A stretch of DNA of 64,000 nt, taken from contig NC_007974.2 of NCBI RefSeq assembly GCF_000196015.1, positions 1,798,001 to 1,862,000 on the forward strand, written 5' to 3'. Each line of letters opens with the position of its first letter. The stretch's first letter is position 1. Positions 56,522-64,000 of this stretch are shown here, piece after piece. The translations under genes and the position numbers were made by a program. This DNA is from Cupriavidus metallidurans CH34. GTDB lineage: Bacteria; Pseudomonadota; Gammaproteobacteria; Burkholderiales; Burkholderiaceae. Below the pieces are notes generated by a model that did no database searches, had not been told where the DNA came from, and worked only from the letters and a program-made list of their open reading frames with translations.

Positions 56522-57700
56522 TCAGACGCGCTCGATGATCGTGGCGTTCGCCATGCCGCCCGCTTCGCACATCGACTGCAGGCCGAAGCGCTCGCCGCTG
56601 TCTTCCAGCGCATGGAGCATGGTGGTCATCAGCCGCACGCCCGATGCGCCAAGCGGGTGACCTAGCGCGATCGCGCCACCGCGCGGGTTCAGGCGCGCGC
56701 CATCGGCCTTCATCGTCTTCTGCCAGGCCATCGGCACACTGGCGAATGCCTCGTTGATTTCGTAGTGCGCGATCTGCTCGAGCGTCATGCCGGTCTTTGC
56801 CAGCACGCGCTGGGTGGCGGGGATCGGCGCGGTCAGCATCTCCAGCGGATTGGCGCCGATCACGTCGAAACCGACAAAACGCGCGCGCGGCTTGAGGCCG
56901 AGCTTCGTGGCCATGCGCTCGCTGACAATCAGGATTGCGGCCGCACCATCACTGATCTGCGAGGCGTTGCCGGCGGTAACATTCCAGCCGATCTGCGGAA
57001 AACGGGCACTCAGTTCGTCGTTGCGGAATGGCGACTCCAGCGTCGCCAGGCGCTCCACGGTGGTGTTGGCGCGGATCGTCTCGTCCTGCTCCACCAGACC
57101 ATTCACGGTCTGGATGCCGACGATCTCGCGCTTGAATCCGCCGGCTGCCTGGGTGGCGGCGGCACGCTGGTGCGAGCGCGCCGAGTAGCTGTCCATGTCG
57201 TGACGCGAAAGCTCCCACTTGGCGGCAACCAGCTCGGCCGACACGCCCTGCCCGACCAGCCCCGGCGCGTAGCGTTCCTCAAACGACGGACCATATGGGT
57301 TCTGGCCAATACGCGCCGCGCCCATCGGCACCCGGCTCATGGACTCGATGCCGCAGGCAATCACGATGTCGTACGCGCCGGCCATGATGCCCTGCGCGGC
57401 AAAGTGAACGGCCTGCTGGCTCGAACCGCACTTGCGGTCGATGGTGGTGGCCGGCACGTGCTCCGGAAAGCCCGCCGCCAGCCAGGCCACGCGCCCAACC
57501 CCTGCGGACTGTTCGCCGGCCTGCGTCACGCAACCGGTGATGACGTCATCGACCAGACCCGGGTCAAGGTCATTGCGCCGCACGAGCTGCGACAGCACCT
57601 GGGCCAGCAGTTCGGTGGCATGGAGTTCGGTAAAGGCGGAGCCGGGCTTGGAACGGCCCAGCGGCGAACGGATTGCGTCGATGATGAAAGCTTGCTGCAT
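56522..57700 (-). CDS. Acetyl-CoA C-acyltransferase (thiolase)
   Basis: 392 residues with the complete thiolase triad: nucleophilic cysteine in DRKCGSSQQAVHFAAQ (near residue 90), histidine in GGAIALGHPLGASGVR, and the second cysteine in MCEAGGMANATIIE. It cleaves 3-ketoacyl-CoA with CoA, completing beta-oxidation. It is the first gene of the operon, and the divergent IclR gene starts 170 bp away. Confidence 0.95.
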   Translation of the reverse strand: MQQAFIIDAIRSPLGRSKPGSAFTELHATELLAQVLSQLVRRNDLDPGLVDDVITGCVTQAGEQSAGVGRVAWLAAGFPEHVPATTIDRKCGSSQQAVHFAAQGIMAGAYDIVIACGIESMSRVPMGAARIGQNPYGPSFEERYAPGLVGQGVSAELVAAKWELSRHDMDSYSARSHQRAAATQAAGGFKREIVGIQTVNGLVEQDETIRANTTVERLATLESPFRNDELSARFPQIGWNVTAGNASQISDGAAAILIVSERMATKLGLKPRARFVGFDVIGANPLEMLTAPIPATQRVLAKTGMTLEQIAHYEINEAFASVPMAWQKTMKADGARLNPRGGAIALGHPLGASGVRLMTTMLHALEDSGERFGLQSMCEAGGMANATIIERV

Positions 57701-57869
57701 GTGTCTCCCCCTGATCCTGGTAGTAGGAAAAATGAGATAGGTGGCTCAAAATATCGGTTGGCGTGACATATCTTCAATCAGATTTAGCCAAAAAGTCCAG
57801 CTTCTCGCCTCGAAATTTCTCTTGACCGACTCTTTTTTTGAATTGCAGAATAGAATTTATGAGACACAA

Positions 57870-58724
57870 GTGCCGAAAAACAGCGACATCGATGGACCGG
57901 GAGCATCTGAAGTGACATCACTGCCACCTACCGCACCCGTCACGGCGGGCGAGAGCGAAGGCGAACAGGAAGGTCGCCTGGTGAGCGCGCTCGCACGCGG
58001 CATCGGCATCCTTGGCTGCTTTTCGACCACCGTCCAGGAACTGTCCGGCAAGGAACTGATGGAGCTGACGGGTCTGCCCAAGCCCACGCTGTTCCGCCTG
58101 CTCGACACGCTGTGCGAACTCGGCCTGCTGCGCTATTCCGAGCGGCTATCGAAATACGTGCCCGGACTCGGCCTGCTGAACCTGGCCGCGCCGACGCTCG
58201 CCCGCATGACGATCCGCCAGCTGGCCCGCCCTCTGATGCAGGAACTGGCAGACCACATCGAAGGACAAGTCCAGCTACTCGCGGGGATTGGCACCAATCT
58301 GAGCTACGTCGAAGTGGCGCAGGGTGCAGGTTCGCAGTTGTTCCGCTCTGAAATCGGGATGCGCGTCTCGCTGTCGCGCGCGGCATCCGGCCGGGCGTAC
58401 CTGTTGATGCTGTCCGAGTCCGAACGCAAGGCGTGGCTCGACGGCTTCGCGCGGCGCGACCCATCGCGCAAGGAATGGCTCGACGAGCGCCTTGCCACGG
58501 CACAACGCGATCTGAGCGAGCAAGGCTTCTCGCGCAGCTACGGCGACCTGCACCGCGAGATCGAAACCATCGCCGTGCCGATGCAGAAACGCCGCGATGG
58601 CGAAGCCTGGGTGCTCGCTGCCGCCGTGCCGATCTACAGCGAACAGTGCAAACGGCTAAAGGAAGACCTCGGCCCGCGCCTGCTGACGCTCATGCGCAAT
58701 GTGGAGGCATCGCTGGGCGCATAG
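57870..58724 (+). CDS. IclR-family transcriptional regulator
   Basis: 284 residues from GTG at 57870; a GTG at 57741 gives 43 more residues without homology in an AT-rich promoter-like stretch, so the later start is preferred. The helix-turn-helix is LSGKELMELTGLPKPTLFRLLDTL, and the IclR effector domain follows (YVEVAQGAGSQLFRSEIGMRVSLSRAASGRAYL). Divergence from the beta-oxidation operon and a 43-bp spacing to the synthetase suggest that it controls both. Confidence 0.92.
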   Translation: MPKNSDIDGPGASEVTSLPPTAPVTAGESEGEQEGRLVSALARGIGILGCFSTTVQELSGKELMELTGLPKPTLFRLLDTLCELGLLRYSERLSKYVPGLGLLNLAAPTLARMTIRQLARPLMQELADHIEGQVQLLAGIGTNLSYVEVAQGAGSQLFRSEIGMRVSLSRAASGRAYLLMLSESERKAWLDGFARRDPSRKEWLDERLATAQRDLSEQGFSRSYGDLHREIETIAVPMQKRRDGEAWVLAAAVPIYSEQCKRLKEDLGPRLLTLMRNVEASLGA

Positions 58725-58767
58725 CGTCGCAATAGAATACAAAACCAACAGGAGGAGACGACCTGTT

Positions 58768-60351
58768 ATGACAACACTGCACGACTGGGCAACCGTGGCG
58801 CCGCAAAAGCCAGCATTGATCCAGGCTGAATCGGGCCACGTCATCACGTATGGAGAGTTGGACGCGCGCGCGATCCGCGCCGCGCAATGGCTGGTGTCGC
58901 GTGGTCTGGAAGCCGGCGACTGCATCGCCGTGCTGGTGGAGAATCACCCGGGCCTGATCGAGATCGCATCCGCGGCGCGGCGCGTCGGGCTGTACTACAC
59001 CGCAGTCAACACGCACCTGAGCCCGGCGGAAGCGGCCTACGTGCTGAAGGATTGCGGAGCGAAACTGCTGATCGCGTCGCCCGCCATGTTGCCGCTGGTC
59101 GAAGCAGTACGCGCGGCCGATGCCCACGCGCTCGATCTGCCTGTCTTTGTGCTGGCTGGCGCTTCGAACCTGCCGCCAGGCTTTGAAGCGTACGAAGCCG
59201 CAATCTCCGCGTTCGCCCCTGACGCCACCCTGCCCCCGCGTCCGGTCGGCCGCGACATGCTCTATTCGTCCGGCACCACCGGCCACCCCAAGGGTATCCG
59301 CCGGCCGCTCACGCCCTACGAAGACCGCGACAAACCTGAGCTTGAAATCATCGCCTGGCGCCGTGCATTCGGTTTCGACGAGAACACGGTCTACCTGTCG
59401 ACCGCGCCGTTCTATCACGCCGCGCCGCTGCGCTACATCATGCGTACGCTTGACGTCGGCGGCACATGCGTCGCCATGTCGAAATACGACGCCGAGGGCG
59501 CGCTGGCCGCAGTCGAGCGCTACCGCGTCACACATAGCCAGTGGGTGCCGACGATGTTTGTGCGCCTGCTGGGCCTGCCCGACGAGGCACGCCGCCGTTA
59601 TGACCTCTCGTCGATGAAGGTCGCCATCCACGCCGCCGCGCCATGCCCGGTCCATGTCAAACAGGCCATGCTCGACTGGTGGGGCGACATCCTTTACGAG
59701 TACTACGCCGGCTCCGAAGGCGCCGGCACGACCTCCATCGGGCCACTGGAATGGCGCAAGTATCCGGGCTCGGTCGGACGCGCGTCGGCCGGCGTCATCC
59801 ACATCGTGGATAACGCCGGCAACGAGTTGCCGCCCAACGAAGTCGGCATGATCTACTTCTCGGGCGTGGCAACGTTCTCGTACCACAACGCCCCGGAGAA
59901 GACGCGATCCGCGTACAACGACAAGGGCTGGGCCACCTATGGAGACCTCGGCTACGTCAACGAGGAAGGGTATCTGTTCCTGAGCGACCGGCGCGCGGAC
60001 CTGATCCTGTCGGGCGGCGTGAACGTCTATCCGCAGGAAATCGAAAGCGTGCTGATGCAGCACCCGTCGGTGGCGGACGTCGCCGTGATCGGCGTGCCCG
60101 ATCCGGAGTTGGGCGAGGTACCGAAGGCCGTGATCGAACTGCGTGACGGCAAGGCCGCCACGCCGGATCTGGCGCAGGACATCGTCGACTACTGCCAGGG
60201 CAGGCTCGGTCGCCTGAAGCTGCCGCGCACGGTGGTCTTCGACGAACGCCTGCCACGCACCCCCACCGGCAAGCTGTTGCGACGGGAACTGAAGGACCGC
60301 CATCGCGAGCAACCGCACTCCGGGCATGCCGTGCGGACCGGCCGCGCCTGA
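58768..60351 (+). CDS. AMP-forming acyl-CoA synthetase
   Basis: 527 residues from ATG at 58768, with GGAGGAGAC upstream. The P-loop is YSSGTTGHPKGIRRPL, FYHAAPLRY is the substrate-region histidine segment, and LPRTPTGKLLRREL carries the catalytic lysine. It activates the acid used by the divergent beta-oxidation operon. Co-transcription with the IclR gene is likely. Confidence 0.94.
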   Translation: MTTLHDWATVAPQKPALIQAESGHVITYGELDARAIRAAQWLVSRGLEAGDCIAVLVENHPGLIEIASAARRVGLYYTAVNTHLSPAEAAYVLKDCGAKLLIASPAMLPLVEAVRAADAHALDLPVFVLAGASNLPPGFEAYEAAISAFAPDATLPPRPVGRDMLYSSGTTGHPKGIRRPLTPYEDRDKPELEIIAWRRAFGFDENTVYLSTAPFYHAAPLRYIMRTLDVGGTCVAMSKYDAEGALAAVERYRVTHSQWVPTMFVRLLGLPDEARRRYDLSSMKVAIHAAAPCPVHVKQAMLDWWGDILYEYYAGSEGAGTTSIGPLEWRKYPGSVGRASAGVIHIVDNAGNELPPNEVGMIYFSGVATFSYHNAPEKTRSAYNDKGWATYGDLGYVNEEGYLFLSDRRADLILSGGVNVYPQEIESVLMQHPSVADVAVIGVPDPELGEVPKAVIELRDGKAATPDLAQDIVDYCQGRLGRLKLPRTVVFDERLPRTPTGKLLRRELKDRHREQPHSGHAVRTGRA

Positions 60352-60483
60352 CCGTACCGACTCAAGGCGGCCCGGCCGCCTGATGGTTGGCGGGTTGGGG
60401 GTGGTGGGAGCCCCAGCACATGGAAATGCGGCTATGCTGGCGGCAAAACGTCATCAAGAACGCCAGCCACTGGGGACAATTTC

Positions 60484-61440
60484 ATGCGCCTGAGCCAACT
60501 TCAGGACTTCATTGCCGTGGCCGAGACCGGCAGCATTCGGGCCGGCGCCAAGGCCCGCAATGTCTCGGGTCCGGCCATCACCAAGAGCATTCGCCTGCTC
60601 GAGGAAGAACTGCACGTGCCGTTGCTGACACGCACTACGCGCGGCGTGGTGCTGTCGCGCTATGGCGAGGCATTTTTGCGGCGCGCGCAGCTCATCGCCA
60701 GCGAGGCGCGCAAGGCCACCGACGAGATGTCGCAGATGCTGGGCACGCGCAATGGCGTGGTCCGTATCGGCGCCACGGGCGGCCCGGCGCACCTGCTGCT
60801 GCCGGCCGTGCTCAAGCGCTTTCGATCGCAACACCCGGACGTCCAGGTCTGCATCGACAGCGGTGTCTATCCCGCCCACCTTTCCGATCTGCGCGCCGGT
60901 GTCATGGACATGGCAGTCAGCCCAATTCCGGACGAGGGCATCGAGCGCGAGTTTGTCTCCGAGCCGCTGTACGACAATGACTCGGTAGTGGTGGCGCACA
61001 AGGACCATCCACTGCGCAACGCCCGCAGGCTGCGCGAACTGGTGGGATCGGAGTGGGTGCTGACGGGCCAGCGGATGCACGGCCCCGGCGCCGCGATTCT
61101 GGACGCCTTCCGTGCACTCGATCTGCCGTTGCCACGCGTGGCCGTGCGTTGCGACACCATCGGCATGATCCAGACACTGCTTGAAGACCGGTCGCTGCTC
61201 TGCCTGCTGCCGCGCCAGTTGGTGCCCGGCCAACTGGCCAGCGCCAATCTGGTGGCGCTGCCCATCGAGGATCCGTTGCCCAGCCATGCGGTAAGCCTGA
61301 TCTATCGGGCCGATTCTCCGATGACGCCCGTGGCGGAGCAGTTCGCCACGCTGTTGCGACGAGAAGTGCACTATCTCGGTAAGCAGCCGGACAGCCCACT
61401 CCGCAGACAGGTACCCCGCGCCACGGAAATGGCCGGCTAG
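60484..61440 (+). CDS. LysR-family transcriptional regulator
   Basis: 318 residues. MRLSQLQDFIAVAETGSIRAGAKARNVSGPAITKSIRLLEEEL is the helix-turn-helix; VPLLTRTTRGVVLSRYGEAFLRR follows. Region 60352-60483 is G/C-rich with a short GGCGG/CCGCC dyad and no T run. The gene precedes the metallo-beta-lactamase-fold and Bug genes on the same strand and may control them. Confidence 0.92.
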   Translation: MRLSQLQDFIAVAETGSIRAGAKARNVSGPAITKSIRLLEEELHVPLLTRTTRGVVLSRYGEAFLRRAQLIASEARKATDEMSQMLGTRNGVVRIGATGGPAHLLLPAVLKRFRSQHPDVQVCIDSGVYPAHLSDLRAGVMDMAVSPIPDEGIEREFVSEPLYDNDSVVVAHKDHPLRNARRLRELVGSEWVLTGQRMHGPGAAILDAFRALDLPLPRVAVRCDTIGMIQTLLEDRSLLCLLPRQLVPGQLASANLVALPIEDPLPSHAVSLIYRADSPMTPVAEQFATLLRREVHYLGKQPDSPLRRQVPRATEMAG

Positions 61441-61640
61441 CCTACTGCGGTCGAGCCGGGAACTTACTTTCAGTTGCGGGTGCTAACCAGCGGTTCACAC
61501 CCGAACTGCCCCGAAAGGCCGCCAGGCCGCGCCAGTACTGCGCTCGCCGGCTCCAGCGGTGGTCCCGCCGGGACTTTCCCCACTGCATATAACGGCGAAT
61601 CTGCGCGTGAATATCCCTTCGCCAATTGGAAGGGACGCAC

Positions 61641-62894
61641 ATGAACGCAATCGAGGACCGCCCCGCCGCGCTAATCACCGGCAAGGGCATCGACGCCATT
61701 GGAGATGGCATCTGGCTGCTGCATGGCCAAGGCCAGAGCTTCGTCGCCGATGTGGGCGGCGGGCTGCTGGTGGTCGACAGCGGTCCCGGCGGGCGCATTA
61801 CGGCGGGCATGATCGAGGTCCTGCGCATACAGACGGACCTGCCCGTCCTGGCGATCTGCTACAGCCACGGTCACCTGGGCTACAACGCCGGCGCGAAGCA
61901 GTGGCTCGACCATGCCGCGCAACGTGGCGACCCCACGCCGCGCATCCTGGCGCATGTCAACGTGCTGGCCCGCCAGAAGCGCTATCGGGAAACGCAGCGG
62001 ATGCAGGAGCGCATGGCCGAGATCCAGTTCCGCCATGCCAGCGGTGCCCTGGCCGGCAAGCTGGGCCAGAACCGACCTACCGAGACCTTCACCGAAGGCA
62101 TCACGGTCGGGCAGGGCGATCGGCGCGCCGAGATTTTGTGGGCGCCATCGGAGACCGATGATGCCGTCGCCGTCTGGCTGCCCGGAAGCCGGTTGCTCTA
62201 CGGCGGCCCCGCCGTGATCGACTCCATCCCGAATGTCGGCACACCGTTCCGCACCATGCGCGACACCGTGCGCTGGGCGGAGACGCTCGAACGACTGGCC
62301 AGCCTGCGCCCCGAAACCGTCGTCCGTGAATTTGGCCCTTCCCTGCAAGGCGAGGACACTTGCCAGCACGTACTGCTGCACACCGCCAAGGCACTGCGCT
62401 GGATGCGCGAAGAGGTGGTGCGACTGATGAACGCGGGCTGCAACGAGCGTGAGATGCTGGCCGCGCTGCAACCACCACCGGATCTGTTCGAGCAGCCGTG
62501 GATGCAGCCTACCTACGGCGACCCGACCTATATCGCCCGCGACATCTACCGCTCCGAAAATGGCTGGTGGGATCGCAACGCCACGACGCTGCATCCGGCC
62601 GCACCGCAAACGGTAGCCGCCGAGATCGCAGCGGCCATCGCCGATCACGGCGCGATCGTGCGGCACGCCCGCGGACTGGCGGATCGCGGCGAGATCCAGT
62701 TGGCCCTGCATGTGATCGACCTGCTGGCACAGGCATCCGGCGATGCTCCGCATGTCGTGGAGGCTCGCCAGCTCAAGGCCGAATGGCTGCGCGCCCGCTC
62801 GAAACAGGTGCGCAGCTATGTGTCGCGCAGCCTCTACGTCGCGGCGGCCATGGTCCTGGAAAGCGGCTCGGACGACAACTTCGGCATCCACTAG
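61641..62894 (+). CDS. Metallo-beta-lactamase-fold, alkylsulfatase-like protein with altered metal site
   Basis: 417 residues from ATG at 61641, with GGAAGGG upstream. An N-terminal MBL-fold region (FVADVGGGLLVVDSGPGG) and the C-terminal alkyl-sulfatase dimerisation-like domain (NGWWDRNATTLHPAAPQTVAAEIAAAIAD) are visible. The family motif H-x-H-x-D-H is reduced to SHGHLGYN, T-D-D-H to T-D-D-A, and the later G-H-G to F-G-P, so several metal ligands are lost. It may be non-hydrolytic, or use another centre. A Bug gene follows after 9 bp. Confidence 0.78.
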   Translation: MNAIEDRPAALITGKGIDAIGDGIWLLHGQGQSFVADVGGGLLVVDSGPGGRITAGMIEVLRIQTDLPVLAICYSHGHLGYNAGAKQWLDHAAQRGDPTPRILAHVNVLARQKRYRETQRMQERMAEIQFRHASGALAGKLGQNRPTETFTEGITVGQGDRRAEILWAPSETDDAVAVWLPGSRLLYGGPAVIDSIPNVGTPFRTMRDTVRWAETLERLASLRPETVVREFGPSLQGEDTCQHVLLHTAKALRWMREEVVRLMNAGCNEREMLAALQPPPDLFEQPWMQPTYGDPTYIARDIYRSENGWWDRNATTLHPAAPQTVAAEIAAAIADHGAIVRHARGLADRGEIQLALHVIDLLAQASGDAPHVVEARQLKAEWLRARSKQVRSYVSRSLYVAAAMVLESGSDDNFGIH

Positions 62895-62903
62895 GAGCCC
62901 GCC

Positions 62904-63929
62904 ATGCCGTTCCCACAGTCTGTTGATGCCATTGCCAACGACATCGCCGACCATCGCCGGCGCAATACATTGCGCCTGCTCGCGATGCTGGGTCTGGGCG
63001 TCGCGCTGCGCCCCGCTGGCGCGGCCGCAACCTGGCCCTCGCGCCCTATCCGCCTGGTGGTGCCCGCTTCAGCCGGAAGCGGCCCCGATCTTTTCGCCCG
63101 ACCGCTGGCTGAAATGATCGGCAAGCGGCTCGGCCAATCGTTCGTGATCGACAACAAGCCGGGCGCCACCGGCATCATCGGCAACGACATCGTCGCCAAG
63201 GCCGCGCCGGACGGTCAGACCCTGCTGTTCACTTACGCCGCCACGGTGGTCATCAACCAGACGCTGCAGCCAAAGATGCCGTACGACGGGCTGCGCGACC
63301 TCGCACCCATCGCCCAGATCGGCGCAGGCGGTAACTTCCTTGTGGTCGCGCCCGACTTCCCCGCCCGCAACCTCAAGGAGTTCGTCGCGCACATACGCGC
63401 GCGGCCGGATGTCTATGACTACGCGTCCTGGGGCATCGGATCGGGCGGCCATCTGACGATGGAGGCCCTGAAGATGCAGACGGGCATCCGCCTGCGGCAC
63501 GTGCCCTACAAGACGGTGCCGCAGATCCTGAACGACATGCAGGGCGGCGTCGTGCGCGTGGCCTTCGTCGACACCTCATCGTCGCTGCCATTGCTTCGCG
63601 CGGGAAAGCTGCGCGCGCTGGCTATCAGCGGCACACGGCGCGGCTCCGCCTCTCCCGAGGTGCCCACGATGACCGAGCAAGGCTTTCCGTTCGACACCAA
63701 CAGCTGGTACGGCATGTTCGCGCCAGCCGGCACCCCCGACGCGATCGTGCAACGGCTCAACGCGGAAGTTAACCTCGCACTTGCCAGCGCCGAAATGCGC
63801 GAACGTTTCATGCAGTTGAACATGGCCGATCCGCCGATCAGGACCGCCGCGCAATTCGCGCAGACCGTGCGCGATGACGTGACGGCGTGGGGCAACGTGA
63901 TCCGCGCCAACCACATCACCGTGGACTGA
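62904..63929 (+). CDS. Bug/TctC-family periplasmic solute-binding receptor
   Basis: 341 residues. A long N-terminal extension (about 30 residues, with RRRN) precedes the hydrophobic LRLLAMLGLGVALRPAGAAA, then WPSRPIRLVVPASAGSGPDLFAR and HVPYKTVPQILNDMQGG. It is the seventh Bug receptor in the window. It sits in a plus-strand group with the MBL-fold gene and the partial gene at the end, after an 18-residue-long unusual cytosolic N-region. Confidence 0.9.
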   Translation: MPFPQSVDAIANDIADHRRRNTLRLLAMLGLGVALRPAGAAATWPSRPIRLVVPASAGSGPDLFARPLAEMIGKRLGQSFVIDNKPGATGIIGNDIVAKAAPDGQTLLFTYAATVVINQTLQPKMPYDGLRDLAPIAQIGAGGNFLVVAPDFPARNLKEFVAHIRARPDVYDYASWGIGSGGHLTMEALKMQTGIRLRHVPYKTVPQILNDMQGGVVRVAFVDTSSSLPLLRAGKLRALAISGTRRGSASPEVPTMTEQGFPFDTNSWYGMFAPAGTPDAIVQRLNAEVNLALASAEMRERFMQLNMADPPIRTAAQFAQTVRDDVTAWGNVIRANHITVD

Positions 63930-63950
63930 CCATCGAAACCCGAAGACACC

Positions 63951-64000
63951 ATGACCCTGAACGCCACCACACTTGACCAGCGTATTGGCGACGCCTTCGT
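63951..64000 (+). CDS. Start of an unidentified gene (partial)
   Basis: ATG at 63951, 21 bp after the Bug stop, opens a frame (MTLNATTLDQRIGDAF) that runs off the window. The context suggests another catabolic gene of the same operon. Sixteen codons are too few to assign a family. Confidence 0.6.
   Translation, partial: MTLNATTLDQRIGDAF

Noticed and set aside
57741..57869. Longer IclR protein from the GTG at 57741
   Set aside because: The extra residues lack homology and come from AT-rich DNA that looks like the divergent promoter.

Overview
The window is GC-rich, densely coded DNA with AGGAG-type ribosome binding sites. Its gene content (Bug/TctC receptors, a class I PHA synthase cluster, AcoR/AcoD, GdhA, an OmpC-type porin, class III ribonucleotide reductase, many acyl-CoA genes) points to a metabolically versatile betaproteobacterium of the Burkholderiaceae, most likely Cupriavidus or a close relative. 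That assignment is inference from gene content. I see no tRNA, rRNA, insertion sequence, prophage or CRISPR array.

Layout. 1-240: 3' end of a nicotinamide/nicotinate phosphoribosyltransferase gene. 388-9181: a LysR gene converging on a minus-strand acyl-CoA operon (two Bug receptors, DUF35 protein, thiolase-like protein, FadB-type enzyme, class III CoA-transferase, enoyl-CoA hydratase). 9182-18027: gdhA with a long upstream region, a LysE exporter, an orphan fimbrial protein, a thioesterase, a porin preceded by an 11-bp tandem repeat, a TauD-like dioxygenase with a BKACE enzyme, and a di-Mop protein. 18142-23303: a phaP-phaB-phaC operon and a divergent APH/AAA fusion protein, with two FNR-type boxes between them. 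23342-30878: a ClpP-like/LprI fusion, AcoR, AcoD with a sigma-54 promoter, and a PepSY/OmpR-type regulator/sensor kinase operon. 30966-36585: Bug, acyl-CoA dehydrogenase and acyl-CoA synthetase facing a LysR gene coupled to a 2OG-oxygenase-like protein. 36587-39309: class III ribonucleotide reductase, in which the glycyl-radical segment is a separate 63-residue ORF, behind a well-spaced FNR-type promoter. 39440-52513: a nine-gene minus-strand acyl-CoA operon with four tandem acyl-CoA dehydrogenases, divergent from Bug, crotonase and LysR genes across a promoter with repeated dyads. 52580-60351: a complete beta-oxidation set (thiolase, SDR, crotonase, Bug, acyl-CoA dehydrogenase) divergent from IclR and an acyl-CoA synthetase. 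60484-64000: LysR, a metallo-beta-lactamase-fold protein with a degraded active site, Bug, and the start of one more gene.

How the genes work together. The recurring module is a periplasmic solute receptor, an enzyme that makes a CoA thioester (ligase or transferase), dehydrogenases and hydratases that process it, and a local LysR or IclR regulator. Seven Bug receptors occur without any TctA/TctB membrane partner, so transport must use permeases elsewhere or the receptors act as sensors. Acetyl-CoA and reducing power from these routes can feed the PHA cluster. Likely FNR-type sites at the ribonucleotide reductase, at the PHA/AAA pair and upstream of the TauD-BKACE genes suggest an oxygen-responsive layer.
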